Shown: positions 17,436-27,060, counted from the stretch's first letter. The stretch is DNA of 64,000 nt from Anaerolineaceae bacterium (GCA_002699125.1 PABI01000129.1:62001-126000); one strand, 5' to 3'. Made by a program: numbers and translations. Notes: generated by a model not told the origin, from the letters alone.

Positions 17436-18146
17436 ATGAACGAATTATTTCTGGCACGTATGTTTGCTTATTCGCTTTTACCTTTGCTTTTGGCGACGGC
17501 CCACATTTTGCTGAGCAAAGAATCCCGGTCGGTGGCGCGGCGGGTTGAGATTTTTACCGTATACCTGCTGGCGATTAGCGTTGGAGCCAATGGCCTGGGC
17601 GGCGCGTTTGGCCATCTCTTTTTGTCTGATTTAGTTGCCGAAGGCATTGGCTGGCCTGCCGGCAGTCCGTTCCAGCTGGAGATGGGATACGCTAATTTGC
17701 TGATTGGCGTGCTCGGGTTAATGGCGGTGGGGCGTCGGGATGGGTTCCGTACGGCCGCAATCATTGCCACGACGATTCTTGGTTTGGGGGCAACGCTGGT
17801 ACACTTGCAGGACATTGCCGCGCACGGCAATCTGGCACCAGGCAACACGATTCAAAATATTAGCAACTTGCTGGACCCAATTTTGCTGATTGGCCTGAGT
17901 TGGTGGTCGGCGCGACGGTTTGGGGCTGAGATGGCAACGGCCGTTTTCCAACAATGGCAAATGCGGCAGCAGCCTATCGCTGGACTGGCCGCCGCAGGCA
18001 TCGGCATGGGTTTTGGCCTGGGTTATGCCGTGGGCGGACTGTTTGTTTGGACGTTGATTGGTGCCCTGGTGGGTGTTGGCATGGGCCTGGTCATGAGCCG
18101 GCGCGCCGGGCAAGCCACATCTGGCCTGGTGGTTGAGCAGCGATAA
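17436..18146 (+). CDS. DUF6790 multi-pass membrane protein
   Basis: A 236-residue membrane protein with about six hydrophobic helices. The PFQLEMGYANLLIGVLG stretch and HLQDIAAHGNLAPGN loop are typical of DUF6790, a family without known function. ATG 17436 follows AAAGGAG. The C-terminal pair of Gly-rich helices (GLAAAGIGMGFGLGYAVGG) looks like an extra glycine-zipper hairpin. A terminator-like hairpin separates it from the upstream DUF6069 gene. Confidence 0.7.
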   Translation: MNELFLARMFAYSLLPLLLATAHILLSKESRSVARRVEIFTVYLLAISVGANGLGGAFGHLFLSDLVAEGIGWPAGSPFQLEMGYANLLIGVLGLMAVGRRDGFRTAAIIATTILGLGATLVHLQDIAAHGNLAPGNTIQNISNLLDPILLIGLSWWSARRFGAEMATAVFQQWQMRQQPIAGLAAAGIGMGFGLGYAVGGLFVWTLIGALVGVGMGLVMSRRAGQATSGLVVEQR

Positions 18147-18171
18147 CAAGACTTGATTACGAGAGGAAATG

Positions 18172-18999
18172 ATGAACAATCAACATCCTTTGTTTGAGGC
18201 ATATCCGCTGCATGGCGAAGCAGAAATTTCGGTGGGACGCGTGCCGACACCGTACCAAACTTATGATGGGCACGGCTTGCTAATTGGCGGTACGGCCGAT
18301 CTGGCCCAGGTACAGGCATTGTTAAAAAACGAATCTGTCCATCTGCTGCAAACGGAAAACGGCCGTGCCGTCATGGGCATCTGGGTGGTGGATTTTACGG
18401 AGGCGAGTTTGGGACCGCACAAGGAACTACAGTTTAGCTTTTTGGTTGTGCACCAGCCTCAGTCACCTATTCCCAACCATCCGCTGGCGCTGCTGCGCGC
18501 GCTTTTTACGAATCCGGCCGCCCGGATGTTTTGCTATGGCTTGTGGAACGACACGGAAACGGCCGTTGCCTACAATCGCGAACTGTTGGGGCTGGAGGCG
18601 CAGGTGATGCAGGCCACCATCACGCGCGGCGCGGGCCAAAAGCAGTTCCGCTTTACCGATGCAAACGGTGCGCTGCTTTTTGCCGGGCAGGTCCACGAAG
18701 CAAAGCGTCCTTCACCTCGCGTTGGGTGGTCATTGCTGCGGCTGTTGGGTCTACGCCAGACGTGGAGCGCGCCGTCGCAGCCTTTCCTGGGGGCCAAAGT
18801 GGTGAATCCAATTGGCGACGTGGTGCCTTACAACGGCGATGCCCAATCCTTCGTGGCCGCCGATCAGCCCATTATCCAATTTTATGATCCAGGCACTGAT
18901 TCTTTTGAATTTGGTGGCAAAGATTTTGATTTTCAGCCGGAATTCGTTGAGCATTTTGCCCCGTTTCGCTTTGTTTATCTGCCTCCGGAACGGCCGTAA
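18172..18999 (+). CDS. Soluble protein of unknown function
   Basis: A 275-residue protein without signal peptide or membrane helix. The sequence is rich in beta-type segments with repeated Phe and Gly (for example DSFEFGGKDFDFQPEF near the end) and faintly recalls the acetoacetate-decarboxylase fold, but no catalytic Lys motif is recognised. ATG 18172 is preferred over 18169 by its distance to GAGAGG. It lies between DUF6790 and the CPBP protease, all in one direction with short gaps, so it probably belongs to that operon. Confidence 0.65.
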   Translation: MNNQHPLFEAYPLHGEAEISVGRVPTPYQTYDGHGLLIGGTADLAQVQALLKNESVHLLQTENGRAVMGIWVVDFTEASLGPHKELQFSFLVVHQPQSPIPNHPLALLRALFTNPAARMFCYGLWNDTETAVAYNRELLGLEAQVMQATITRGAGQKQFRFTDANGALLFAGQVHEAKRPSPRVGWSLLRLLGLRQTWSAPSQPFLGAKVVNPIGDVVPYNGDAQSFVAADQPIIQFYDPGTDSFEFGGKDFDFQPEFVEHFAPFRFVYLPPERP

Positions 19000-19037
19000 T
19001 ACATTTCCCCGGAAACCTTAGTGGAAAGGAGTGAAAG

Positions 19038-19946
19038 ATGACTACCTATCAACAACAAGTAATGCGGCCGGAACGGCCGTTAACGTGGCCAATTGTTTCA
19101 TTTTTTGTCCTGGCATATGCTATCGCCTGGGGAGCTTTTGGCATCTTGGGCGTGATTGCCCGCCAGTCCGGCGCGGAAAGTACCCAGGCGTTTATGGCAA
19201 TGGCGGAATCGTTTCAGTTTAAGGACGTGAGCTTGAGCGTAGCGCCCTGGCTGGTGTACCTGCTCACGCGGCTGGCAGACTTTGCCTTTTCGATTGCGGG
19301 CGTGGTGATGATTGCCGTCACGGCAGGGCCGGTGGGATTGCGCCAACTGGGGCAGCGGCTGACGCGCTGGCGGATTGGTTGGCGCTGGTATGCGCTTGGT
19401 TTGCTGCCGGTGGGGTTGTATTTGGTGGCAACGGCCGTTGCCAACGGGTTCTCATCGGCACAAATCAATTTGTCCACCATCGGGACGGCGCTTTTTAGCC
19501 TGCATGCTGGCTTTTTTGTCTCACTCTTTTTGCGCGGAGCGCTGGGGGAGGAACTGGGTTTGCGCGGTTTTGCTTTACCCTATTTGCAAGCGCGCATGTC
19601 GCCCTTTCGCGCCAGCCTGATCATTGGCGTGTTGTGGGGGGCGTGGCACATACCCGTCCTCATTGGCCGCGATATGCTGTCGATTGTGGCTTTTAGCCTT
19701 CTCTCGGTTGGGTTGGCAATGCTGTTTACCTGGCTGTTTAACGGCAGCGGCGGCTCACTCATTCCCGTACTGTTGTTCCACGCCAGCCAAAACTGGGAAG
19801 AAGGGTTTGAGACGTTATTTCCCAGCCTGGTGGGCACGGAGTGGGAGCTGGTTTCTACGCTGAGCCTGCTATTGGTTGGCGTGGTGGCGGGGGTGATGGT
19901 GTGGCGAAACGGCCGTAATGAATGGGGCGCGGATAAACGCAGATGA
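19038..19946 (+). CDS. CPBP-family intramembrane glutamic protease
   Basis: A 302-residue membrane protein with about eight helices. The catalytic motifs of the CPBP/Abi (Rce1-like) family are visible: EELGLRGFALP (EExxxR), GVLWGAWHIPVL with its His, and LFHASQN. These proteases cleave peptides inside the membrane and in bacteria are linked to bacteriocin self-immunity or signalling. RBS AAAGGAG precedes ATG 19038. It is the last gene of the DUF6069-DUF6790 cluster. Confidence 0.88.
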   Translation: MTTYQQQVMRPERPLTWPIVSFFVLAYAIAWGAFGILGVIARQSGAESTQAFMAMAESFQFKDVSLSVAPWLVYLLTRLADFAFSIAGVVMIAVTAGPVGLRQLGQRLTRWRIGWRWYALGLLPVGLYLVATAVANGFSSAQINLSTIGTALFSLHAGFFVSLFLRGALGEELGLRGFALPYLQARMSPFRASLIIGVLWGAWHIPVLIGRDMLSIVAFSLLSVGLAMLFTWLFNGSGGSLIPVLLFHASQNWEEGFETLFPSLVGTEWELVSTLSLLLVGVVAGVMVWRNGRNEWGADKRR

Positions 19947-19988
19947 CGCGGATTTTTCTTTTGATCAGCGTAAATCTGCGTTCATCAG
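19931..19988. repeat. Imperfect inverted repeat after the CPBP gene
   Basis: GATAAACGCAGATGACGC (19932-19949) is nearly complementary to GCGTAAATCTGCGTTCATC (19968-19986), separated by a T-rich loop. The CGCAGAT core is shared with the repeats at 31979 and 59137. It overlaps the end of the CPBP gene. Confidence 0.55.
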
Positions 19989-20035
19989 CGTCCAATTTCT
20001 CACGGAATCTAGTTGGGCGGGCGGGGGGAGCCTGC

Positions 20036-20041
20036 TATGAT
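20036..20041 (+). promoter_or_regulatory. -10 box of the response regulator gene, leaderless arrangement
   Basis: TATGAT ends 8 nt before ATG 20050. The same geometry is seen at tyrA, the kinase at 30321 and corA, and no Shine-Dalgarno is present. This supports ATG 20050 over the in-frame TTG at 20041, which overlaps the -10 box. Confidence 0.45.
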
Positions 20042-20049
20042 TGGGCACC

Positions 20050-20751
20050 ATGCAAGGACCACACACTATTTTGCTGATTGAAGATGATACGGCCGTAGCC
20101 ACCAGCCTGAAAGAAGCGCTCGAAGCCGAGGGGTACAGCGTCACCTGGACCAAGCTGGGCCGCGAAGGTGTCCGGCTGGCACAGGCACAGCCACCACACC
20201 TCATCATTCTGGATGTGCGCCTGCCCGATGGTTCCGGCTTTGATTTTTGCCGAGAGCTGCGCCAGCACAAGCTGCGCCAGCCGATCCTGATGCTGACGGC
20301 GCAGCAGGAAGAAATGGACAAAGTGCTGGGGCTGGAAATGGGGGCCGATGATTACGTCACCAAGCCGTTTGGCCTGCGTGAGCTGCTCTCCCGCCTGCGC
20401 GCCCTGCTGCGCCGCGCTTACGGCGAATTGGCCAGCAGCGCCGACAGCAATCAGCTTTTTGTGGCCGACCTGGTGATTGACCTGGATCGCAGCGTAGTGC
20501 AGCGGGGGGATACGCCGCTGGAGCTGACGCCAACGGAGTTCCGCCTGTTTGTCTACCTGGCGCGGCACGCCGGGCAGGCACTGACGCGGGCGCAGATTTT
20601 ACAGGGAGCGTGGGGGTATGATACGGCCGTTGAAGACGAGCGCACCGTCAACGTCCACGTCCGCCGCCTGCGTGAAAAAGTGGAGCTCAACCCCAGCCAG
20701 CCAACCCTCATCCTCACCGTCCCCGGCGTTGGTTACCGCCTGGCCATATAA
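20050..20751 (+). CDS. OmpR/PhoB-family response regulator
   Basis: A 233-residue two-component regulator. Receiver residues are intact: acidic pair at 11-13, phospho-acceptor Asp55 in LIILDVRLPDG, Thr83 and Lys105 in DYVTKPFG. The C-terminal winged helix (ELTPTEFRLFVYLARHAG ... VNVHVRRLREKVE ... VPGVGYRLA) is of OmpR type. No kinase lies beside it; the orphan kinase at 30321, beyond a toxin-antitoxin pair, a SNF2 gene and an exporter, is the likely partner. Confidence 0.92.
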   Translation: MQGPHTILLIEDDTAVATSLKEALEAEGYSVTWTKLGREGVRLAQAQPPHLIILDVRLPDGSGFDFCRELRQHKLRQPILMLTAQQEEMDKVLGLEMGADDYVTKPFGLRELLSRLRALLRRAYGELASSADSNQLFVADLVIDLDRSVVQRGDTPLELTPTEFRLFVYLARHAGQALTRAQILQGAWGYDTAVEDERTVNVHVRRLREKVELNPSQPTLILTVPGVGYRLAI

Positions 20752-20853
20752 AAACAGGATGCTGATTTACCTGTACGCGAAGTGGTCGCCTAGCGACATT
20801 ACCCTGATTCTTAGCCTCTGGAGACAATTCTCGATTGAAGAAATGAATAAAAA

Positions 20854-20882
20854 TTGAAGAATGGTGTAAAGTTGTGTAAAAT
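20854..20882 (+). promoter_or_regulatory. Promoter of the vapBC pair
   Basis: TTGAAG (20854-20859) and TAAAAT (20877-20882) are separated by 17 bp. ATGGAGG at 20893-20899 is the ribosome-binding site for ATG 20906. A GTGTAAA repeat lies in and beside the -10 and could be an antitoxin site. Confidence 0.5.
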
Positions 20883-20905
20883 CTTTCACTAAATGGAGGT
20901 TATCA

Positions 20906-21178
20906 ATGGCTGTAAATATCAAAAATCAGGACGTAGAAAATTTGCTGAACGAAGTTGTCAATTTGACTGGTGAAACCAAGACTGAGGCCATCCGCAAGGC
21001 GCTAGAAGAACGTCGAAAGCGGTTATCCTTACATTTTGCCAGCCCAGACAGGCATCAAAGACTTATGGCTTTGCTTGAAGAAGAAATCTGGCCACAAATT
21101 CCAGCAGATCAATTAGGCAGACGGTTGAGCAAGGAAGAAGAGGAAGCCATCCTTGGTTATGGCGAGTTTGGGGTATGA
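20906..21178 (+). CDS. vapB: VapB-type antitoxin (Rv0623-like)
   Basis: A 90-residue antitoxin. The N-terminus (VNIKNQDVENLLNEVVNLTG then ETKTEAIRKALEERRKR) is the ribbon-helix-helix-like DNA-binding region of PSK/VapB antitoxins. The Glu-rich C-terminus should wrap the toxin. It overlaps the toxin gene by 4 nt (ATGA), the usual arrangement. It normally represses its own promoter together with the toxin. Confidence 0.88.
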   Translation: MAVNIKNQDVENLLNEVVNLTGETKTEAIRKALEERRKRLSLHFASPDRHQRLMALLEEEIWPQIPADQLGRRLSKEEEEAILGYGEFGV

Positions 21179-21561
21179 TCTTGGATAGTTCTGCCGTTGT
21201 TGCCATTATTTTCAAAGAGCCTGATTACGAGATTTTGATGAATAAGATCGCTGGAGCTAAAGAAGTGGGGATTGGCGTGCCCACTTTGGTTGAATGCGGA
21301 ATCGTTTTATCTGCCAGACTCAACCAGGATGCACGCGGCCTGCTGGGGCGATTTGTGCGCGATGCAAATATTGTCGCTATCCCCTTTAGCGAGGAGCATT
21401 TTGGAACGGCCGTTGGCGCCTGGTTGAAATATGGCAAAGGCAGACATCCTGCTGGATTAAATTTCGGTGATTGCCTTGCCTATGCCGTTGCCAAGCTGGC
21501 CAACACGCCACTGCTGTTTGTGGGGGAAGATTTTCCTCAAACAGATATTTCGCTAGCCTAA
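21175..21561 (+). CDS. vapC: VapC PIN-domain ribonuclease toxin
   Basis: A 128-residue PIN-domain toxin. Metal-binding acidic residues are in place: Asp4 in MILDSSA, Glu40 in VPTLVEC and Asp99 in NFGDCLAYA. VapC toxins cleave tRNA or rRNA when free of VapB. All catalytic residues are kept, so it appears functional. The pair sits between a response regulator and a SNF2 gene and could mark an insertion. Confidence 0.9.
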   Translation: MILDSSAVVAIIFKEPDYEILMNKIAGAKEVGIGVPTLVECGIVLSARLNQDARGLLGRFVRDANIVAIPFSEEHFGTAVGAWLKYGKGRHPAGLNFGDCLAYAVAKLANTPLLFVGEDFPQTDISLA

Positions 21562-21580
21562 TATACTGAGATTTTGCTGT

Positions 21581-24500
21581 TTAACTAAACAGCACCTGCA
21601 CATCTTCGGCGGTGAGCTGTTTTAGGAAGTTGCTTTCAGCCGTGATGAGCTGTTCTACCAGATTTTGTTTGCGCTGCTGCAGCTCCAAAATCTTCTCTTC
21701 GACGGAATCTTTGGTGATGAGTTTGTAGACAAAGACGGGATTTTCTTGCCCAATGCGGTGCGACCGATCGGATGCTTGCATTTCAACGGCTGGATTCCAC
21801 CAGGGGTCTACGTGAATGACGTAATCGGCGGCGGTCAAATTGAGCCCCACGCCGCCCGCCTTCAGGCTAATCAGGAAGAAAGAGATATTGGGGTCATTTT
21901 GGAATTTATCGACACGTTCTTGCCGCTTGCGGGTATGGCCGTCCAGGTATGTGTAAGTGAGCCCAAGCTTCTCTATCTCATCCCGAATTAGCTGCAGCAT
22001 TTTCACGAATTGTGAGAAAATGAGCGCCTTGTGGCCTTCTTCATGCAGGGTTTGCAGTGTTTCTACCAGCAGCGTCATCTTGGCCGAATCCCCTCTAAAG
22101 TTTTGCCTGACCAGCCTGGGGTGATTGCAAATTTGCCGTAGGCGCAGCAGTCCTTCAAGCACCTTAAACCGGGCGCTGTTAATGCCTTGCGATTCAATCA
22201 GCCCCAGCAGTTGGGCGCGATAGTTGTCGCGGGTTTTGGTGTAAAAATTGCGCTGTGCTTTGTCCATTTCCACATACATCACCCGGTCTGTGCGTGGTGG
22301 CAAATCGAGCGCGACCTGGTCCTTGGTGCGGCGCAAAATGAAGGGGTAAACCATCTTGCGCAGTAGCTCAGCGGCCGTTTTGTCATTATTGCGCTCGATG
22401 GGGTTGCTAAATTCCTTGCGAAAATAATCGACGCCGCCCAGCAGGCCGGGATTCAAAAAGGCAAATTGGGACCACAGCTCGAAGGTGGAATTTTCCACCG
22501 GGGTGCCGGTCATGACAAGCCGGTGCTGGCTTTTGAGCAGGCGCACGCTTTTGGCAATTTTGGTGTTGGGATTTTTGATCGCCTGCGATTCATCCAAAAT
22601 GATGTAATGGAAGGTGAATTGGCGCAGCATTTTGATATCGCGGCGTACCACGCCGTAGGTTGTCAGGATCAGTTCGGCGTCGGCGAAGGGCTCGGTGGTT
22701 TGGGGGCGATCTGTGCCAAAGTGAGTGAATATTTTGAGATTGGGCGTGAAGCGTTGAGCTTCCCGTTCCCAGTTCACCAGCAGCGAGCGGGGCAGGACGA
22801 TGAGATTGGGCGGTAGGCTGTTGTCTTGCTCATGTAGAGATTGGAGCAGCGTTAAAACCTGGACGGTTTTGCCCAGGCCCATATCGTCGGCCAGGCAGCC
22901 GCCGAAGTTGAAATCGTGCAGAAAATGGAGCCAGTTGAGACCCGCTTTTTGATACGGCCGTAATTCCCCCACAAACCCGTCTGGCAACGGCCGTTCCGCA
23001 ATTCCTTCAAACGAGCGCAGCTTTTGCAGCCTTTCCCGGTATTGGACGTCAACCTGCGTCTGGTCCGCCTGGGCCAGCAGCTGATCCAGCAGCGTGAGAT
23101 GGTGATTCGAGAAGCGAATGTTGTCGTCGTTTTGCTCGCCCAGGTAAAAGAGGTGGCGATATTTCTCCAGCCACTCTTCGGGAATTTCGCCAATGGTGCC
23201 GTCTGCCAGCTTAATGAACCGCTCTTTGCGGCGCAGCGATTGGCGCACGGTTTTGAGATCTACGGGAACGTCGCCAAACTGCACCAAAGCCTCAATGTCA
23301 AACCAGTCGATGCCGGATGAGACGTTGAAGGAAATGGTAGGCTTGTGCCGGTTTACCCGCACCGATTTCAGGTTGTCTTCCCCAAAAATCTCATAACCAT
23401 CGGCGGTTAATATGGGCAGTTTTTTCAGTAGGAAGTCGAGCGGGGTCGTGTTTGAGCGCAGCACAAAAGTTTCATCGCTCGTTTTGTAGGCATATTTCAG
23501 GCCGTATTGGGCAGATGAGGTGCTCCGGTAGATGGCTTCTTCCATCTCAGGATCGCGCTGGACGTCAATCAGCGTCAGCTGCCCGGCGTTGGAATTTATC
23601 TCATCGAGGGTGGTTGTGAGTTGGGGATATGTGGGGGCGTGGGGCAAGCTGATCGGCCCATAGCGAAAATGAAGCGTGACGGCCAGATCGCCCTCTTTTT
23701 CTTCGAGGAAGAGCTGTTTGCCTTCTAGTTCGGTATTCAGTTTTTGGTGGGAAACGGCCGTTCCACCCAAAGGCAAATGTTCCAGCAATGGTGCCAAATA
23801 ATGGGTCACAAAAAACGATTTTTGCGCTTTGGGAATAGCCAGCTTGCCTCTCTCGATCAGTTTTTGCACCAGGAAATGCGGATACTGCTCTTCACATTTG
23901 GCTAAAAGTGAGTCGGTTTTCAGCCAATAAGGATCTGTGCCAAAAATTTCCAATGGCTTCGTATGCAGGTCTACGGTTTGGTCACCCACGTTGGCTTTAA
24001 GAGACAGGGTAAGCTGATCCCCGTGTTCACTCAGATCCAGGTGGATTTGGGCTAGGTGGGGGGAGATGTGGAGGAGATTTTCGAACGGCCGTTGACTGCT
24101 TCCCGTAAAAAGTGGCATCTCAAACTGCCGTAAAGCGTCTAGCTTTGTCGGTAGACTTTGCGACCGATAAAAGTTGTTGCTCTCCAGGCTCAATGCCAAT
24201 ATTGTTTTGTAGAAGGGCGAAATATTGACATCATTACCCGAGTTGAGCCCATACATGCCGTCTATCGCCTTTGGTTTTTCGGCAATTTCAGGGTGATTTA
24301 CCAGGTATGTGGCCAGGGCAAAATTGTCAATGTCGTCGTCCTTAAATAAGTCGTCGGGAAACAGCTTGCGATCGAGGCGATACCCATTTAGCTGATAGCC
24401 ATACCCATAATAATCTTGTTGAAGGCTTAAAAAAAGTACCGTTTGCCGAGAACGTGTCTTGCCTGTCCTTGAATAATAGGTGGCCATCTGCACAACTTCA

Positions 24501-24838
24501 TTTAGCTGCTTTTGCCATCTTGTTGGATCTTTATGAGCAAAAACCTGCTTTTCAATAAAAAGAAGCGAGGCAACAATGTGCTTGCAGATGTCAAAACTGG
24601 CGTTCGCGGGACAATTACATTCATAATAGATATCTTCATCAAGTCGGGCAATATCTACGCAATATTGGCTTCCATGGCTGCCCCGCACATGCAGGTGAAG
24701 ATGATCTCCTTGCTCCGCGACTAACTCAACGCGATTTTCCTTAAAGTAGCGCTGGCCTCGGTCTAGAGCATTTTTAGAGGCAAATTCTTTGATATCGTCC
24801 TCAACAATTGTCCGCATAAACTCATTGTAATTTGTCAA
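21581..24838 (-). CDS. SWIM zinc-finger SNF2-family ATPase/helicase
   Basis: A 1085-residue cytoplasmic protein. The N-terminus has a SWIM zinc finger (YECNCPANASFDICKHIV, pattern CxC...CxH at about residues 73-88). A long middle part without recognised domain follows. The C-terminal half is a complete SNF2 motor: DDMGLGKTVQ (Walker A, about residue 655), DESQAIKN (motif II), MTGTPVENS, LIFSQFVKML, GGVGLNLTAADYVIH and DRSHRIGQ. Such proteins translocate on double-stranded DNA; bacterial members (RapA-like or defence-associated) have varied roles. It converges with vapC. No nuclease or methylase partner is adjacent. Confidence 0.9.
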   Translation of the reverse strand: MTNYNEFMRTIVEDDIKEFASKNALDRGQRYFKENRVELVAEQGDHLHLHVRGSHGSQYCVDIARLDEDIYYECNCPANASFDICKHIVASLLFIEKQVFAHKDPTRWQKQLNEVVQMATYYSRTGKTRSRQTVLFLSLQQDYYGYGYQLNGYRLDRKLFPDDLFKDDDIDNFALATYLVNHPEIAEKPKAIDGMYGLNSGNDVNISPFYKTILALSLESNNFYRSQSLPTKLDALRQFEMPLFTGSSQRPFENLLHISPHLAQIHLDLSEHGDQLTLSLKANVGDQTVDLHTKPLEIFGTDPYWLKTDSLLAKCEEQYPHFLVQKLIERGKLAIPKAQKSFFVTHYLAPLLEHLPLGGTAVSHQKLNTELEGKQLFLEEKEGDLAVTLHFRYGPISLPHAPTYPQLTTTLDEINSNAGQLTLIDVQRDPEMEEAIYRSTSSAQYGLKYAYKTSDETFVLRSNTTPLDFLLKKLPILTADGYEIFGEDNLKSVRVNRHKPTISFNVSSGIDWFDIEALVQFGDVPVDLKTVRQSLRRKERFIKLADGTIGEIPEEWLEKYRHLFYLGEQNDDNIRFSNHHLTLLDQLLAQADQTQVDVQYRERLQKLRSFEGIAERPLPDGFVGELRPYQKAGLNWLHFLHDFNFGGCLADDMGLGKTVQVLTLLQSLHEQDNSLPPNLIVLPRSLLVNWEREAQRFTPNLKIFTHFGTDRPQTTEPFADAELILTTYGVVRRDIKMLRQFTFHYIILDESQAIKNPNTKIAKSVRLLKSQHRLVMTGTPVENSTFELWSQFAFLNPGLLGGVDYFRKEFSNPIERNNDKTAAELLRKMVYPFILRRTKDQVALDLPPRTDRVMYVEMDKAQRNFYTKTRDNYRAQLLGLIESQGINSARFKVLEGLLRLRQICNHPRLVRQNFRGDSAKMTLLVETLQTLHEEGHKALIFSQFVKMLQLIRDEIEKLGLTYTYLDGHTRKRQERVDKFQNDPNISFFLISLKAGGVGLNLTAADYVIHVDPWWNPAVEMQASDRSHRIGQENPVFVYKLITKDSVEEKILELQQRKQNLVEQLITAESNFLKQLTAEDVQVLFS

Positions 24839-24974
24839 AGCCTAACTCCACAAAACTAGAAAAGACGTTTTTATACTTGAGTAAACAGTTTTAGTTAGCT
24901 TATTTAGATTGGTCCAATTGTACAACGACCCCAGCCCGAAAAGAAAAGAACGCCGGTTTTTCTTTCATCCTCTG

Positions 24975-25049
24975 ATTACGAAACCGTAACCGCGTATTAC
25001 GAAGCTGAAACTTCCCCATAACCAAACCACAACCTGGCCCGCCTATGCT
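24975..25049 (+). promoter_or_regulatory. Direct repeats and -10 box upstream of the exporter operon
   Basis: ATTACGAA occurs at 24975-24982 and 24996-25003, spaced 21 bp (two helical turns), the usual layout of an OmpR-type response-regulator site. TATGCT (25044-25049) is a possible -10. The regulator at 20050 is the natural candidate. The rest of this 234-bp gap shows no gene. Confidence 0.4.
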
Positions 25050-25072
25050 GATCTCATGTTTATGGAGGTCAG

Positions 25073-26374
25073 ATGATGAAGCGTTGGATTACTATTTTGT
25101 TTGCCGTATTAGGGCTGGCGGTAGTTGGCGGTGCAGGGTATTGGGGGGTCCGGTCGCAGCAAACGGCCGTTCCCCCCATACCATCTGCCCCCGTCACCAT
25201 TGCCGTTACCCTGGGGGACGTGCAGAAAACGGTCACCGCGCCGGGCCAGCTGGTGGGTACGCAGCAACAGATGCTGGGGATGGATGTGGATGGCCGTCTC
25301 ATTGAGCTAAACGTAAGGCCGGGAACGGCCGTTTCCGCCGGAGACGTCATTGCCCGCATTGATCCTACCCCGTACCAAAACGCCCTCGAACTTGCCCAAA
25401 TTGAGCTGGCAAAAGCCCAAGACGCGCTGGCGCAGCAGCTGGCCGAAGCCGAACTGTCCACCGCCAACAGCGAGGCGCAGGTGGGTGCCGCCCAAGCCCA
25501 ATTTCCCCAACTGACCGCTGCCGAAGTGAATTTGAATCTGGCGCGCGAAGCCGAAGCCCGCGCCGAGAATGAGTACAACAAGGCGCTGGATCGCCACTGG
25601 GAGCCGGCTGAAGTGGTCGAAGCGTACCGGCTGGAGTGGCAGCACGCTATCGCCAACCGCCAGATTGCCGAATCCGAATACAACGCGGTGCTGAACCAGC
25701 GTTGGGCGGTGGGGCAGCAGGTGGAGGCCCAGCAGACGGAGCTGGATCGGGCCAAGTTGACGGTCGACTATTTGCGTGATTCGGGCGTGGATCCGTTGTT
25801 GGAAACGGCCGTTACTCAAGCAGAAGCCAATCTCGCCGCCACCGTTTTACATGCCCCGTTTGACGGCGTGGTGCTCGACGTGTTTGTCACTGCTGGTGAG
25901 GCGGTCGGCGCAGGCACAAACCTGGTGCTGCTGGCCGATCCCAGCCTGGGCGAAGTGCGCACGACGGTCATCGAAGAAGATTTGGCCGATGTGCAAATTG
26001 GCCAGCCTGCCGAGCTGTTTTTCGACGCCCGGCCCGATCTGGCGGTACAGGGCACGGTGGCCCGGCTGGTGCCGCAGCGGGTGATTGGCGAAGCGCGTCC
26101 CCTTTATCATGTTTACATAACAATTAACGAACGGCTGCCCGACGGCGTCTTCCCCGGCATGACGGTGGATGCCTCGATCATCGTAGATGAGGTGCTGGAC
26201 ACGGTGCGGCTGCCGCGCACGCTGCTGCGGCCTCGTTCGGATGGCACGGCCGTTATCGAGCTATGGCAAAACGGGCAGCGGGTTGAGCAAGAAGTGGTTG
26301 TGGGTCTGCGCGGCGACGTGTTTATGGTCATCGAATCTGGTTTGCAGCCGGGCGATGAGGTGGTGGGTGAATGA
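25073..26374 (+). CDS. HlyD/MacA-type periplasmic adaptor of an ABC exporter
   Basis: A 433-residue protein with an N-terminal membrane anchor, a biotinyl-lipoyl-like domain split around a long Ala/Glu-rich coiled-coil hairpin (about residues 100-240), and a beta-barrel domain (RTTVIEEDLADVQIGQPAELFF). This is the MacA/HlyD adaptor design. GGAGG upstream fits either ATG 25073 or 25076. It overlaps the ATPase gene by 4 nt, so adaptor, ATPase and permease form one system. Confidence 0.88.
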   Translation: MMKRWITILFAVLGLAVVGGAGYWGVRSQQTAVPPIPSAPVTIAVTLGDVQKTVTAPGQLVGTQQQMLGMDVDGRLIELNVRPGTAVSAGDVIARIDPTPYQNALELAQIELAKAQDALAQQLAEAELSTANSEAQVGAAQAQFPQLTAAEVNLNLAREAEARAENEYNKALDRHWEPAEVVEAYRLEWQHAIANRQIAESEYNAVLNQRWAVGQQVEAQQTELDRAKLTVDYLRDSGVDPLLETAVTQAEANLAATVLHAPFDGVVLDVFVTAGEAVGAGTNLVLLADPSLGEVRTTVIEEDLADVQIGQPAELFFDARPDLAVQGTVARLVPQRVIGEARPLYHVYITINERLPDGVFPGMTVDASIIVDEVLDTVRLPRTLLRPRSDGTAVIELWQNGQRVEQEVVVGLRGDVFMVIESGLQPGDEVVGE

Positions 26375-27060
26375 GCGCCGTTATCGAAACGCACGAATTG
26401 AGCCGTGATTACGAGATGGGTGACCAGGTAGTCCACGCCTTGCGCGGTGTCTCGTTCCAGGTCAGCACAGGCGAGTTTGTCGCCCTGATGGGACCATCCG
26501 GCAGCGGCAAATCGACGCTGATGCACCTGCTGGGCTGCCTCGATTCGCCGAGCAACGGCCGTTACATTTTGGCGGGCGAGGACGTCGGGCAACTATCCCG
26601 GCGACGGCGAGCCACCATTCGCAATCAGCAAATTGGCTTTGTTTTCCAGACGTTTAACCTGCTGCCGCGGCTGACGGCGTTGGCAAATGTGATGCTGCCC
26701 TTGCAGTACGGTGGTCGCCAACCAGAGGTACGCCAGCGGGCCGAATCGGCATTGGAACGAGTCGGTTTGGCGGATCGAATACACCATCGACCAACGGAAT
26801 TGTCTGGCGGGCAGCGGCAGCGCGTGGCCATCGCTCGCGCCCTGGTGTCCGACCCGGCCATCATTTTGGCCGATGAGCCAACGGGCAACCTGGACAGCAA
26901 AACCGGGGCAGACATTATGCAGTTGCTGGGTGAGTTGAACAGTGAAGGGGGGAACGGCCGTACCATCATCCTCGTTACCCACGACCCGGAAGTCGCCCGC
27001 CACACCCGGCGCATCCTGCATTTGCATGACGGTGAAATTGTTCGCGAGGAAAGGATTTAA
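26371..27060 (+). CDS. MacB/LolD-type ABC transporter ATP-binding protein
   Basis: A 229-residue ATPase with all key motifs: Walker A GPSGSGKST, a Q-loop in GFVFQTFNLLP, signature LSGGQRQRVAIARAL, Walker B IILADEPTGNLD and the switch His in VTHDPEVA. It powers the mechanotransmission-type permease encoded at 27127. Start ATG 26371 overlaps the adaptor stop (ATGA). Confidence 0.93.
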   Translation: MSAVIETHELSRDYEMGDQVVHALRGVSFQVSTGEFVALMGPSGSGKSTLMHLLGCLDSPSNGRYILAGEDVGQLSRRRRATIRNQQIGFVFQTFNLLPRLTALANVMLPLQYGGRQPEVRQRAESALERVGLADRIHHRPTELSGGQRQRVAIARALVSDPAIILADEPTGNLDSKTGADIMQLLGELNSEGGNGRTIILVTHDPEVARHTRRILHLHDGEIVREERI